Virus record (IMG/VR): IMGVR_UViG_3300035179_000035
Location: 1 to 36,334 of that record
Length of the DNA stretch: 36,334 bases
DNA from: a virus
Reading direction: 5' to 3' (one strand)
The notes under the pieces were generated by a model. That model searched no databases, was not told where the DNA came from, and saw only the letters and a program-made list of their open reading frames with translations. Positions within the stretch are counted from its first letter, which is position 1; every line of letters starts with the position of its first letter. The translations under genes and the position numbers were made by a program. This document shows positions 14,101-22,334 of the stretch, piece after piece.

Positions 14101-16143
14101 TGGCTGGATCTCAGCCTTGAAAAACTTAAACACTTCCGGAGCTTTTTTCTCAAATTCGCTTGGAGCGGTAATAAACCTCGCATAATTCTGGGCAAAAGAC
14201 TCCTTCATGATCCGCTCTTTGACGATCGGCTTGTCAATGTTCATCCCGGCAATGAGTCCGCCGAATAAGGCATGATCCTCAACAAGCAATCCCCCGTGAT
14301 CCATCATCAAGTTTTGGAATTTTCCCTGGAGATTAGGATCGATTGAAGCCCAGATCCGGTGTCCGTGCTCGTGCTGTTTGGTAAAAGCAACGCCTTCTTT
14401 GCTGTCCGGATATATTTCGATAACATCTTCATTCTGGCCGATCTGGTAATGACCTTTTACATCCGGAGCCGGAGGCGTTTTCATGTATGCCATGCGGTAA
14501 GGCCGGAGTTCGGGTTTGGCTGGCTCAGCCGGAGGCTTTTCCGGGGCCTTAAACTGCATGATATCGAGAATCTCGCCTTTTGGATTCACGGCCACAACAC
14601 CATCATAGCCAGCTTGTTTGGCTTTCTGCTCTCCCTCTCTTACAGTTTTGAGATCCTGGACATTCTCGACAACGAGCGGGTTTTTCAATTTAACGTCTTT
14701 CCCCTTCCACTTCATCTCCACCGGACCAGGAACAGGAGCAAGCGGAGCGGTAGGGATTTCTGGAATTGGTGCTGGTGCCGGCGTAAACATGGATTTATAC
14801 ATGGTCGTAGTGCGAGGACTTGCTTTATGCAGTTCAGTTATCATACCATCAACTTCACGCATTAAAGACTTATCCTTAACATTCGTCGCTATTTCTTCCA
14901 ATTGCTGATAGAGGGCTTTATTATCGGGATTATCCACAAGCGAGCGATTAAGCCTGATCCAATTTTCATCCCACGATCGCAGTTGTGCCGGAGTCATGTT
15001 GGGATTTTGTTCTTTAATGAACTGCAATCCCTTCCGGCCAAGGTAGCGAATGGTTTCATCCGCAGCAATAACTTTTTTTGCTTCTTCTTCTGTATAGCCC
15101 CTGGCCAGCATCCGATTCATTGTTATTTCGCTTTGCCATGCCTTCTGGATGGCCGCCTTCCGGATCCGCGTGGTTGTCTCGGCTCCCATTAACTCAAAGC
15201 CCATTAGAATCGCCGCAGTTGCCGCCGCGTCTATGTAATCTTTTTCGGAAAGCTTCCCTTTTTCTATCTTTCTTTCTAATAGCGTATATCCCCCGCCAAT
15301 GCCACCGGCAGTAAGGACCCGAGGCGTAGTTTCAGGGATAAAACCCATTACAGATAAGGCGGTTCCCCAAAGAGCCCCTTTGCCGGTTTCCTTGGCGAGT
15401 TTACCTGGCTCAAATTTTCCTTCCCTTCGTTGCCTTGTAGCCTCCGTTAAGGCGGCCTGGCTGGCAAAAGTAGGGATTCTGGTGGCCGCGGTAGCAACGC
15501 CAATTTCAGCCATTTTTTGGGCTCCAGGAGAAAGGAAGGGGAGCCTCCCCATTCCAGTCGCGGCTTTTATCCCGAGCGGAGCAAATGCCTGATGTGCTGC
15601 CACCAGAGATAAGATGGTGGAAGGAGCCGCTCCGGCAGTGTAAGCGAGAGGATGTTCGGCTGTCATTTTTTTACGATATCGCTTTAATCCTTCCGCGTCT
15701 GTTCCGGATAATAATTCAGATGGATATTTGCCGGAGACAAGTGCGGTAAATTGAGAGAAAGGATTAAACTCCTCAATCCCGAACAGGGTGGCCATAAATC
15801 TATCTGTCCGCTCCATCGCCTTGCTAAAATCATCCGGCTGAGGTTTGGGCTTTTCAGCATGAAGTTTTGACTTGGGCTTTGATGCTGGCATCCCCAAATG
15901 AGGATCAGAAGGAGTCATTGCCTCCGCCGTAAATTTAGCGATCGGAGCGATAACCGGAGCAACCTTTTCTTTTATGGCTGTAATGGCAGAACCTAAAAAG
16001 CCGGGGGAATCGGGTTTTATCTGGGACTTATAGGCAGGATGTTTTTCTGTAATTGCAGTGAAAAGCTCGTCATCGCTCCAGTTTTGGTAAGAGCCAGGAT
16101 ACTTAGATCTTATCTCCGAGACAAATTCTTTTTTCGTCCACAT
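11185..16143 (-). CDS. Giant ejected/internal virion protein with metallopeptidase motif
   Basis: 1652 residues, the largest gene. The N-terminus starts like phage-encoded lytic or polyvalent proteins (KEFVSEIRSKYPGSYQNWSD), followed by Ala/Pro-rich linkers. A zinc-metallopeptidase motif HEHGH is at residues about 591-595, and long helical regions follow. The last 400 residues (INAKRYPLMLRN, HLTLGRTKNGRPMILRGQG, DFLEWFGMDEAP) resemble large polyvalent-protein domains (LPD38-like). Such proteins are carried in podovirus heads and ejected into the cell with the DNA. GGAGAGG precedes the ATG. Catalytic activity and target are unknown. Confidence 0.8.
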   Translation of the reverse strand: MWTKKEFVSEIRSKYPGSYQNWSDDELFTAITEKHPAYKSQIKPDSPGFLGSAITAIKEKVAPVIAPIAKFTAEAMTPSDPHLGMPASKPKSKLHAEKPKPQPDDFSKAMERTDRFMATLFGIEEFNPFSQFTALVSGKYPSELLSGTDAEGLKRYRKKMTAEHPLAYTAGAAPSTILSLVAAHQAFAPLGIKAATGMGRLPFLSPGAQKMAEIGVATAATRIPTFASQAALTEATRQRREGKFEPGKLAKETGKGALWGTALSVMGFIPETTPRVLTAGGIGGGYTLLERKIEKGKLSEKDYIDAAATAAILMGFELMGAETTTRIRKAAIQKAWQSEITMNRMLARGYTEEEAKKVIAADETIRYLGRKGLQFIKEQNPNMTPAQLRSWDENWIRLNRSLVDNPDNKALYQQLEEIATNVKDKSLMREVDGMITELHKASPRTTTMYKSMFTPAPAPIPEIPTAPLAPVPGPVEMKWKGKDVKLKNPLVVENVQDLKTVREGEQKAKQAGYDGVVAVNPKGEILDIMQFKAPEKPPAEPAKPELRPYRMAYMKTPPAPDVKGHYQIGQNEDVIEIYPDSKEGVAFTKQHEHGHRIWASIDPNLQGKFQNLMMDHGGLLVEDHALFGGLIAGMNIDKPIVKERIMKESFAQNYARFITAPSEFEKKAPEVFKFFKAEIQPQLGRAAKPAVNAPVPAGYVEANASVTPFETGSAVETLGKEITKKIGETPQPGGLAIRKVGVTPQADVIKLPPDIAKKISKIKELKGKRAVEIIKFDNPEIEKQYQAAKGITKETIGQKLKQIVGGLWQSATRAYPHLPQKAEFAEIKNTLNKQQAAREVAREDTLRILQGITYDLGENQLDLFSRKILLDDLAYDLSLNKEVPFGLTAENFQAEKTKIDKIIEANPVIFNALALRKQIHNAVKRDLIALDILDEDQAKNPNYFRHQVLEYARAKGLYGVGRKLKTPSPGYAKRRMGTTLAINTDYFEAEFEYLAQALYDIKTAQNLRAIENSPLNIKKKLQQRAREKGVDWHELIPEGYDTWQPREGRVFYTNQSIPERLIDKIADGVAPKELLQRVLAVGRKRKELVLPVEVAETLDNLYTGDRGGIAKQVLDFITKTPITWWKRWVLFNPRRLLMYNYQNQLGDLDAVIAANPTALKYFPRAWTELWDHFYGKKPMTKDMHDFFERGGLSAGLTLAELPEVKGAVLELKGFEKKSLAEQANLIKRWFAFATKASTFRENLLRYTLYLDYLQRYETGDFKSSWLLKYGASNPADVDALASPKDKAAKVATEAIGDYANITALGKELRTRLIPFFSWLEINAKRYPLMLRNAFVEGKAKGVSTTGRVGALASVQVARALSRWFMRAVFLWATFQTWNHLRYPDVEEELGEYDRRRMHLTLGRTKNGRPMILRGQGALGDFLEWFGMDEAPHLTRLLMEDKISLAELGWEIAKAPANKFLRGISPSYKIPIEYVAGVSLFPDVFEPRAVRDKIRNILQNVQAEDLYDWITGKPQRPLSEILLKMTPVVTSDPEENAYWEIQNLKRLYLEKQGKGKFAGGMYTPRSESLYQYKKALKFGDKEKVLKYRKQLIMMGITGEEMQNSLKSMNPLAGLDRKEKAEFVGRYLNARDRDKLKKAMVFYSKVITGRVEAK

Positions 16144-16173
16144 ATTGCCTCTCCGTTATGGTCAGTTATAACC

Positions 16174-16965
16174 CTATTTTGGTGGCTTTTTCAGGCCCAA
16201 GGGATTGCTTTTATCAGTCGTCGGCTTTTCTTTCCCAATTTCTCCTGATACCATCTGATCGTATTTTCCTCTGATTTTATTTGTCCGAATAATATCCGCG
16301 AGGCCGGGATCATCTATCTGCATACCAATAAATGTAAAGTCCGAAGCCAGTTCATCTTCCGCCAAGGCCTTGGCCTTTTCCCAAATCGTGGGATTGATCG
16401 CGGCTCCGGGATATTGACGACCGGCTCCACCCAAAAGCCCTTTGCTTGATAACATAGCCCATTTGATCACCTGATCCATTTTATCCACTTCTGTGGGGAT
16501 CATTCTGGAAAGCCATCCGATTTCTTTGGGAAGATTTATCCCCAATTCGCCAAGCGTTTTTTGCCCTCTGAATTTCGGGGCAATAATTTTCTCTGGGGCT
16601 TGATATTGCGGAGTTGCAAACCGGGACCAGATATTTTCCCCAATGTTTCCCAGATGAGGCATAGGGACATTGAATGGCCCGATTTGCTGGTTTGCCATCA
16701 TCGGCTTATCTGCCAGCATAGGCTGGGGCCTGCTCACCATTTGCATGGCGGTGATATAGGCCTGCTCTGGAGTCGCTCCCTGGCCGATAAACTTAGTCGC
16801 CAATTCCTGAACCTGTTTTTGAGATTCGAGTTGACCCGTCTGCCGGAGCTGTTTGTTCTGAGCCATCTGCCCCATCATCGTTTGAGCAAATCGGGCAAAG
16901 GCCGCCAGGGTCGGGTCCTCCCTTACGAAAGGTTGAGCTTGCGGAGCATTTAAGAATTGAACCAT
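16174..16965 (-). CDS. Probable internal/ejection protein
   Basis: 263 residues, Gln- and Met-rich in the first 100 (MMGQMAQNKQLRQTGQLESQ, YITAMQMVSRPQPM), then Pro-rich, then helical with a glycine-rich bend (LSSKGLLGGAGRQYPGAAIN). The composition fits an unfolding-prone podovirus ejection protein. GGGGG precedes the ATG. It sits between the giant protein and another ejection-type gene. No named family. Confidence 0.6.
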   Translation of the reverse strand: MVQFLNAPQAQPFVREDPTLAAFARFAQTMMGQMAQNKQLRQTGQLESQKQVQELATKFIGQGATPEQAYITAMQMVSRPQPMLADKPMMANQQIGPFNVPMPHLGNIGENIWSRFATPQYQAPEKIIAPKFRGQKTLGELGINLPKEIGWLSRMIPTEVDKMDQVIKWAMLSSKGLLGGAGRQYPGAAINPTIWEKAKALAEDELASDFTFIGMQIDDPGLADIIRTNKIRGKYDQMVSGEIGKEKPTTDKSNPLGLKKPPK

Positions 16966-16979
16966 ATTTTATTCCCCCT

Positions 16980-17930
16980 TTACATAAAAGCTAACATTGC
17001 ATACGGAGCCAGATCTACCGCATAATCAAGAGGCCCCTTATTGTACTGTTGCTGCGGATAAGCCAGAGGCATCTGACCTAAAAGTCCGCTCATCAAATCA
17101 TAAGGTTTGTAAAAGGCCTCTTTTTGCTCGCTAATATTCCGCAGCCAATCGTTATAGTCTTGACCGGCAAATCTAAGCCAGTCGGCATAATCCTGCTGTC
17201 CAAGTCGTGTTGATTGATCATAATCAAGCCCGCCATACCGCAGGAACTCGGCATATTGCTTATCAAGATTACCCTGTTGCAATTGACGCGGAAGGGTTCC
17301 AGCCTGCATGAGAGATGACGCCCTTTGATATGGCATTTGTGCCCAACTTTGGGCCATCGGCAAAGCCGACATTTGCCGATTCCGCTCTGATTCGTAAGTG
17401 TTGCCATAGAGATTTGTCATCGCGTTTGAGAAATCGCTCAGAGCTCCCTGCCTCATTTTCTGTTCAGCCGGTCCCCGGTAAGAAACTCCGGCCTTGCTGA
17501 AAATATCTCCCAACCCCTCCGAACCTGCTGCAATTGCGTCGCTCATGTTCCCCATCATTGCCTCCGACATCTGCCTCAAAAAAGGATTGCTTTCGGGTTT
17601 AAGATATTCTCCCTGCATGGTCCCGGCCAGAAGCCCCCGTCCGACATCCTCCAACTGCCCCGGTTGCTGGGCCCAGGATTGAATTCCTTGCAATCCGGCA
17701 GTCTCCTGAGGAGACATCCACGCGGTAAAAGGATTGGCATATGGTTGGGCAAAAGCTCCGGCATATCGCTGTGTTGCCGGGCCAGTATAACGTTCCGCCG
17801 CCGGGCCTTGATATCTTCCGTAAGTCGGGATATTCCCCACCATTCCCTCGACCTGTTTCGCAAATTTTTCCCAGTAGGGTCTCGCTGTTTTCGGAATATC
17901 AGGCTCGATTGTCGTCGTAGATCCACCCAT
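16980..17930 (-). CDS. Probable ejection protein with aromatic repeats
   Basis: 316 residues from the ATG at 17930 (a start 3 codons upstream abuts the ribosome site). The N-terminal part has short repeats (YQGPAAERYTGPATQRYAGA, FAQPYANP), the middle is Ala/Met/Gln-rich and helical (GTMQGEYLKP, MMGNMSDAIAAGSEGLGDIF), and the C-terminus repeats DYADWLRFAGQDYNDWLRN. The low-complexity helical character and location next to the giant internal protein suggest an ejected virion protein like P22 gp7/gp20, without a clear sequence match. Confidence 0.6.
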   Translation of the reverse strand: MGGSTTTIEPDIPKTARPYWEKFAKQVEGMVGNIPTYGRYQGPAAERYTGPATQRYAGAFAQPYANPFTAWMSPQETAGLQGIQSWAQQPGQLEDVGRGLLAGTMQGEYLKPESNPFLRQMSEAMMGNMSDAIAAGSEGLGDIFSKAGVSYRGPAEQKMRQGALSDFSNAMTNLYGNTYESERNRQMSALPMAQSWAQMPYQRASSLMQAGTLPRQLQQGNLDKQYAEFLRYGGLDYDQSTRLGQQDYADWLRFAGQDYNDWLRNISEQKEAFYKPYDLMSGLLGQMPLAYPQQQYNKGPLDYAVDLAPYAMLAFM

Positions 17931-17931
17931 T

Positions 17932-18396
17932 TTACTCATCCCCCTTTTTCAGATATTTCTCGAATATGGCCATTTTGAATTTGAAACCATATCTTTCCAC
18001 CAAAAGTTTTTCCATGCTATCCCGATTCCTGGCTGAATTTGCCCTTACCAGATCGCAACCTTTCTCCCGGGCCCAGGATTCAATCCTTCCCATCGTATCT
18101 TTGCCAGTTCGATCATCGTTAAGGCACGCCAAGGCCTGCCAAACAACACACTCTTTTTGTTTTGTGAGTTGGCGTTCCTCCAATCTACAAACTACATAAC
18201 CAAAAGGCCTGTCATCCAAAACCCCTACGAGCACTAAGCTTTCATTGTCGAGAGTACACCCCAGAACAAAATCATAGATCTGTTCCTTGGATTTGAAAGA
18301 GTCATCATTGCTCGTTTCGAGATAAACCTCAAACAATTCCAAAAACTCCCTTTCCCGCTGCAACAAATCTTCTTTTGTCAAAACTTTTACGATCAT
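17932..18396 (-). CDS. GNAT-like acetyltransferase-fold protein
   Basis: 154 residues with a GNAT-type layout: N-terminal helices, a beta strand pair (SLVLVGVLDDRPFGYVVCRL), the acetyl-CoA loop region (degenerate here: NDDRTGKDTMGRIESWAREKG, without the usual RxxGxG), and the NSARN...LLVERYGFK signature. GNAT-like proteins occur among podovirus virion genes. The degraded loop leaves catalysis uncertain. It overlaps the ejection-protein open frame at its 3' end and the gp10-like gene by 4 nt at its 5' end. Confidence 0.7.
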   Translation of the reverse strand: MIVKVLTKEDLLQREREFLELFEVYLETSNDDSFKSKEQIYDFVLGCTLDNESLVLVGVLDDRPFGYVVCRLEERQLTKQKECVVWQALACLNDDRTGKDTMGRIESWAREKGCDLVRANSARNRDSMEKLLVERYGFKFKMAIFEKYLKKGDE

Positions 18397-19961
18397 CTAT
18401 TTGAACTCCTCGGGATAAAACCGTAAGAATGGCCAAGCAACCGGAACGGGATGCCGTCTGAGGTTGTAAACTTTAACATAAAGTATACGGCCGTCACATC
18501 GATGTCGAACTCCAATGTCCGGCCTTTCATGGTCCCGGTTACCGGGCCATACCAGGAGACATCATTATCCGGATTATCGGTGTAGCCGACATAGAGTTTG
18601 ATCGATCCGGCAGTAGCACTCTCCACCGAGGCATAGACTTTTTGCAGCCGTTTGAGATTATTCGGCAGTCCCAGATCCGATAAGCCAAATGCCAGGTAAC
18701 CGTTGATTGCGGGCCCATCGGCAGCTATGCCGTTATAGAGCTCATAGACATATCCGCTATTGTCTCCCATCATATTCAGGGGAGCATTTGTTTGGAAGAT
18801 CCGCTCATCCCAGTAGCCGGTCTGAGAGCTCCAGACTCCGACGATGTCATCCCACCCATCGGAATTAAGCCCCTGGTAATAGCCAAAACAGGTACAGGCC
18901 CGATCATGAGGCCCGGACCAGGACTTCTGAGCAAAGTTATAAATATAGAATTTATCCGGTCGGTTTGAAGCCGTTGAAGGAAAAGCCACGATAATCTCGT
19001 CCACTTCCTCAGCCATGAAAACCCTGACCTGCTCATGCCGCTCCGGGTTAAGCAGGCCGAAAAATTCATCTTTGATAGCGTCGCCAATCGGCTCGAAGGA
19101 TGAAGCGGTAAGCTCGTAAAAGTTATCATTGCCGACAAGAATATGATAATCCCCCATATTTGCCACACACTTCGAGCCGAGAATCCCTACGCCATCAATA
19201 AAGCGGTTAAACCTCATGACCGTAGGAGAGCCAACATATTCCATAAAATAAATCGAGCGTTCCTTGTAGATCACCATGTAATAATTAAGCCGCTCTCCGA
19301 CCACAGCCCAGTCGGTTGTTTCGAGTAGGTCTGTAAAACCGGCCTGGCCCAGACCATTCGTGTCGTTTTTCCAGGTCTCAGGAGTGCCTTTTTTGCCCCA
19401 TCGAATCCGGAATGGTTTTGCAAAGCCGTCCTCAGTTGTGTGAATCAGAACCACAAAATCCTCAAAAGTCCGGATACATTTTGCAGTATTGACCGTAATC
19501 CCGCCCGGTTCCACATCGGTCAAGCCACCCAATGCCGCAACGTTCCCGTTCCCGGTCCACTTTTTAATCGTATCTTTGCCGTTTGTGAAAACATAAAGTT
19601 CGCTTTTGGGCTGTGGCCAAATATCAGCATGGACAGTATAGGTATAATCTCCAGTCAGGGCAGCGGATTTATCATCCCAAACCCCGGTCGCAGTGTTATA
19701 ATGCTTGAACGTTGAGGTTGAAATCCCGATAAAAAAATCGGTCCCATCATACAAAAAGAACTGATCGAGCAACATGACCGGATTGCTCAGCCCCACCGCG
19801 TCAAACTTGAGCCACCCAGGAATCAGCCCCGGGGTCTTTTGGTAGTTGTAAGAGAAATTATACATTTCAGAGAAAGCCTGCGGCGGCAAGGCGTACGGTG
19901 GCAGATTTGTTATTTTGCCCTGGTAGGGCATTTTTACAGTAAATTCTTTAAGACGACCCAC
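18393..19961 (-). CDS. Tail hub/nozzle protein, P22 gp10-like beta-propeller
   Basis: 522 residues, all-beta with repeated blades: FLYDGTDFFIGISTSTFKHY, ELYVFTNGKDTIKKWTGNG, WAVVGERLNYYMVIYKERSI, DYHILVGNDNFYELTASSF, FYIYNFAQKSWSG. The pattern is that of P22 gp10-type tail hubs, which plug the portal and hold packaged DNA. A GTG start with GGGAG upstream. Its place among tail genes fits. Confidence 0.75.
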   Translation of the reverse strand: MGRLKEFTVKMPYQGKITNLPPYALPPQAFSEMYNFSYNYQKTPGLIPGWLKFDAVGLSNPVMLLDQFFLYDGTDFFIGISTSTFKHYNTATGVWDDKSAALTGDYTYTVHADIWPQPKSELYVFTNGKDTIKKWTGNGNVAALGGLTDVEPGGITVNTAKCIRTFEDFVVLIHTTEDGFAKPFRIRWGKKGTPETWKNDTNGLGQAGFTDLLETTDWAVVGERLNYYMVIYKERSIYFMEYVGSPTVMRFNRFIDGVGILGSKCVANMGDYHILVGNDNFYELTASSFEPIGDAIKDEFFGLLNPERHEQVRVFMAEEVDEIIVAFPSTASNRPDKFYIYNFAQKSWSGPHDRACTCFGYYQGLNSDGWDDIVGVWSSQTGYWDERIFQTNAPLNMMGDNSGYVYELYNGIAADGPAINGYLAFGLSDLGLPNNLKRLQKVYASVESATAGSIKLYVGYTDNPDNDVSWYGPVTGTMKGRTLEFDIDVTAVYFMLKFTTSDGIPFRLLGHSYGFIPRSSNR

Positions 19962-20271
19962 CTGTTTGTACTCCCTTATCGAGCATGATCATGTTTCTCT
20001 CGGCAATCAAATTGAATCTCGCGAGTTGATTCGCCAGGAGAGATATTCCTCCCTTAGGGTTTGCAATGACATTCCGCGTGCTTTCGATGGCGGCCGCATT
20101 TTGTCGGGCCATCTGAGCGTTCTCGACCAGAAGAATTGGCAAAAAAGAAATGGCACAATCAAAGGTGTCAATGGTATCCGTTCCCTGTGGATTCTTCCCT
20201 AAAAGATGTATCCAGAATTTACACTCTGTCTGTTTACATTTTCCCTTACTGAATGGGCACCAATTCCCCAT
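19948..20271 (-). CDS. Small Cys-rich protein in the tail operon
   Basis: 107 residues from the ATG at 20271, which has AAGGGGG upstream; a start 19 codons earlier overlaps the tail-tip gene. The N-terminus MGNWCPFSKGKCKQTECKFW matches a short pattern (CPF-KG-C---C-FW) I recall from small phage proteins, with a fourth Cys in TFDCAI. It may bind a metal or Fe-S cluster. The C-terminus is helical (ENAQMARQNAAAIESTRNVI). Function unknown. Confidence 0.65.
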   Translation of the reverse strand: MGNWCPFSKGKCKQTECKFWIHLLGKNPQGTDTIDTFDCAISFLPILLVENAQMARQNAAAIESTRNVIANPKGGISLLANQLARFNLIAERNMIMLDKGVQTGGSS

Positions 20272-20282
20272 GATTTTCCCCC

Positions 20283-20927
20283 TTAATTTTTTGTCGCCAC
20301 AATTACATCCAGATATGCTGGCCTCCAAGAGGCAGAAACAGCGTGGGCATGAGCTGCTGCCTCCAGAACGACATGATAATGAGTGAGATTATGATTTCCA
20401 ACTGAAATAACCGTATTTTTGTACCCGCCAACAATATCAATATAGTAAGAGGTTGTGACGTGAACAAGAGTAACGTTAGCAGTGGCCAGTGGGGTATGGT
20501 TGTGATTCCCACAACTATTTGAAGATGGGGCCCAACCCCCTCCTCCCGAGATGGGACCGCTTCCTATAACTCTCAATAATTCATCGTCCCCAAAACTTGT
20601 ATCCTGAGTCCACCCGGTCGGGGCCGAAGCCTGGAAGAACAACATTTTAGTCCCAGAAGGCAAAAGGTTTGCTGGGGCAGCAATCCCAGCCCAGGAAGAA
20701 CCATCATATCGCTCAATTTGATAAGTAGAAGGATTGTATCTCCATCGGCCGTCATGACCGACAATCTCGCTTCCGTAGGGCCACTTATGGACCATATTCA
20801 AACTATTCGGGAAATAATGCTCATCATCCAGTGCCTCCTGGAGAGCCAGCTTCATTTCCCGGACCCTGGTGGCTCCATTGCTGATCTGTTCAGTTCCGAG
20901 CGGATTTGATTTACTCCAATTGCTCAT
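20283..20927 (-). CDS. Tail-tip/fibre protein, copy 1 of 3
   Basis: 214 residues. An N-terminal helix (GATRVREMKLALQEALDDEH) precedes a tail-collar-like region (LPSGTKMLFFQASAPTGWTQ) and a His-rich C-terminal part with HxH motifs (NHNHTPL, AHAHAVSASWRPAYLDVIVA). In phage fibre tips HxH histidines bind metal along a trimer axis. The same arrangement is repeated in the next two genes upstream, with only moderate identity. A role in host attachment is inferred from family and place. Confidence 0.75.
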   Translation of the reverse strand: MSNWSKSNPLGTEQISNGATRVREMKLALQEALDDEHYFPNSLNMVHKWPYGSEIVGHDGRWRYNPSTYQIERYDGSSWAGIAAPANLLPSGTKMLFFQASAPTGWTQDTSFGDDELLRVIGSGPISGGGGWAPSSNSCGNHNHTPLATANVTLVHVTTSYYIDIVGGYKNTVISVGNHNLTHYHVVLEAAAHAHAVSASWRPAYLDVIVATKN

Positions 20928-20931
20928 AATT

Positions 20932-21609
20932 TTAATCCTTTGTACAAACTATGGCATCTAAATAAAGCGGACGCCACGTTCCATTTGAAGTATGTTCATG
21001 AGAATAACTGTCTCCCACAGAATGTATATGGTCAATGTTATGATTGTTAATAGTTTGGAACAATGAAATGTCTCCAGGCCGAGCTTCTTTTGTTGCATAA
21101 GAATGGGCTATCTCCGATGAGGGCCCAAGGCCAGGAAAGAACGAATATGGAGGGCCCCAAAGGGAGTGAGAGTGAGTGTCATTATCAAGCGTTATTGTCC
21201 AAGATCCCCCATTCCCTCCCCCCGACCCGCTTACTATGCGAAGCATTTTATCGTTGTACGTTGTATCTTTAGTCCATCCGGTAGGTGCTGTCGCTTGGCC
21301 AAAAACCATTTTAGTTCCTGAGGGGACCAATCCTTTCGGGGCAACAATATCCTCCCAGCCAGAGCCGGTATCTCTTTGTATCGTTTGTGTGGTCGTGTTG
21401 TAAAACCAGCGGTTAGCATTGCCAGCCGCCGGCCGTGAGGCCGTATTCCCATGAGGAATCTTGTGACAAGTTACCGGTGTATCGGCAGCCACCGGAAAAT
21501 TATGCTCAACCTGGAGAGCGGTTTGCATATCGGTCTTAAGCTCCCGGATATCCGCCGGGCCAAGACTTACATTTCTACTGTCCGCTGGTTTAGTTACATC
21601 CCAAGTCAT
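20932..21609 (-). CDS. Tail-tip/fibre protein, copy 2 of 3
   Basis: 225 residues, same architecture as its neighbours: ADIRELKTDMQTALQVEHNF, PSGTKMVFGQATAPTGWTKD, the glycine-rich MLRIVSGSGGGNGG, then HSHSLWG-type and HSHEHTSNGTWRPLYLDAIV His motifs. The loop between these His motifs differs in length and sequence from copies 1 and 3, where receptor specificity might lie. GGGGAAGGA precedes the ATG. Confidence 0.75.
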   Translation of the reverse strand: MTWDVTKPADSRNVSLGPADIRELKTDMQTALQVEHNFPVAADTPVTCHKIPHGNTASRPAAGNANRWFYNTTTQTIQRDTGSGWEDIVAPKGLVPSGTKMVFGQATAPTGWTKDTTYNDKMLRIVSGSGGGNGGSWTITLDNDTHSHSLWGPPYSFFPGLGPSSEIAHSYATKEARPGDISLFQTINNHNIDHIHSVGDSYSHEHTSNGTWRPLYLDAIVCTKD

Positions 21610-21656
21610 TTATTAATCCTTCCCCCAATGATACTTTTTATGCTCCCCTAATTTTC

Positions 21657-22331
21657 CTAATTTTTTATCGCCATGATCAGGTCTTTGTATTTTGGCGTCC
21701 ATCCCTCTATGGTATGCCCATGATTCCAATTGTTGTTCTCTATACTATGGACATGGCTTCCATTATCCGTGTGAGAACTTATAATAAGTCCGGTGTCCGG
21801 GTATACGCTTTCGTAACCAGTTTTGGTCATGTTCCCGCTATGGCCGGAAGGAAAGGTCCCACTTCCAGAAGTCCCTCCATGGGCATGAGGAAAATTCTCC
21901 GCAGCAAAAGTTATCGTCGCTTCTCCTCCGGTTCCTCCGCCACTTCCCGTAACAACTCTCAACATTCTATTGTTAATCGAAGTAGATCGGGTCCAGCCGC
22001 TTGGAGGTGTTGTTTGACAGAAGAACATTACAGTTCCAGATTCAATTACAACGCCATCGGTTAGGTCATCCCAAGAGGTTCCGTTGTCCCTCTGGATAGT
22101 CCCGGTCGTGGTGTTGTAATACCATCGCCCGGCTTTCCCTGTTGCTGCCACTGGCCGGGCCGCAGTGGTTCCGGAAGGGAGATTATGATAACAGGCCGGA
22201 TTCGCTCCATTTATCGGAAAAGAGTGCTCCTCCGAGAGGGCGTCCTCCAGATCATCTTTGAACTCCCGGATCTTATCATCTCCGGCCCTTATCGCGTCTG
22301 TATCTCCCGGTGTCGTTAGGGACCAGGTCAT
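21657..22331 (-). CDS. Tail-tip/fibre protein, copy 3 of 3
   Basis: 224 residues, paralogous to copies 1 and 2: DKIREFKDDLEDALSEEHSF, ESGTVMFFCQTTPPSGWTRS, MLRVVTGSGGGTGG, and His motifs in FPHAHGGTSGSG, SHVHSIENNNWNHGHTIEGW. The end TPKYKDLIMAIKN parallels RPLYLDAIVCTKD and RPAYLDVIVATKN. First of the triplet to be transcribed, 3 nt from the adaptor gene. Confidence 0.75.
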   Translation of the reverse strand: MTWSLTTPGDTDAIRAGDDKIREFKDDLEDALSEEHSFPINGANPACYHNLPSGTTAARPVAATGKAGRWYYNTTTGTIQRDNGTSWDDLTDGVVIESGTVMFFCQTTPPSGWTRSTSINNRMLRVVTGSGGGTGGEATITFAAENFPHAHGGTSGSGTFPSGHSGNMTKTGYESVYPDTGLIISSHTDNGSHVHSIENNNWNHGHTIEGWTPKYKDLIMAIKN

Positions 22332-22334
22332 CCT

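Noticed and set aside
14930-14938. Third perfect TTATCCACA DnaA box
   Set aside because: It stands alone inside the giant protein gene with no repeats or AT-rich stretch near it, so chance is likely.
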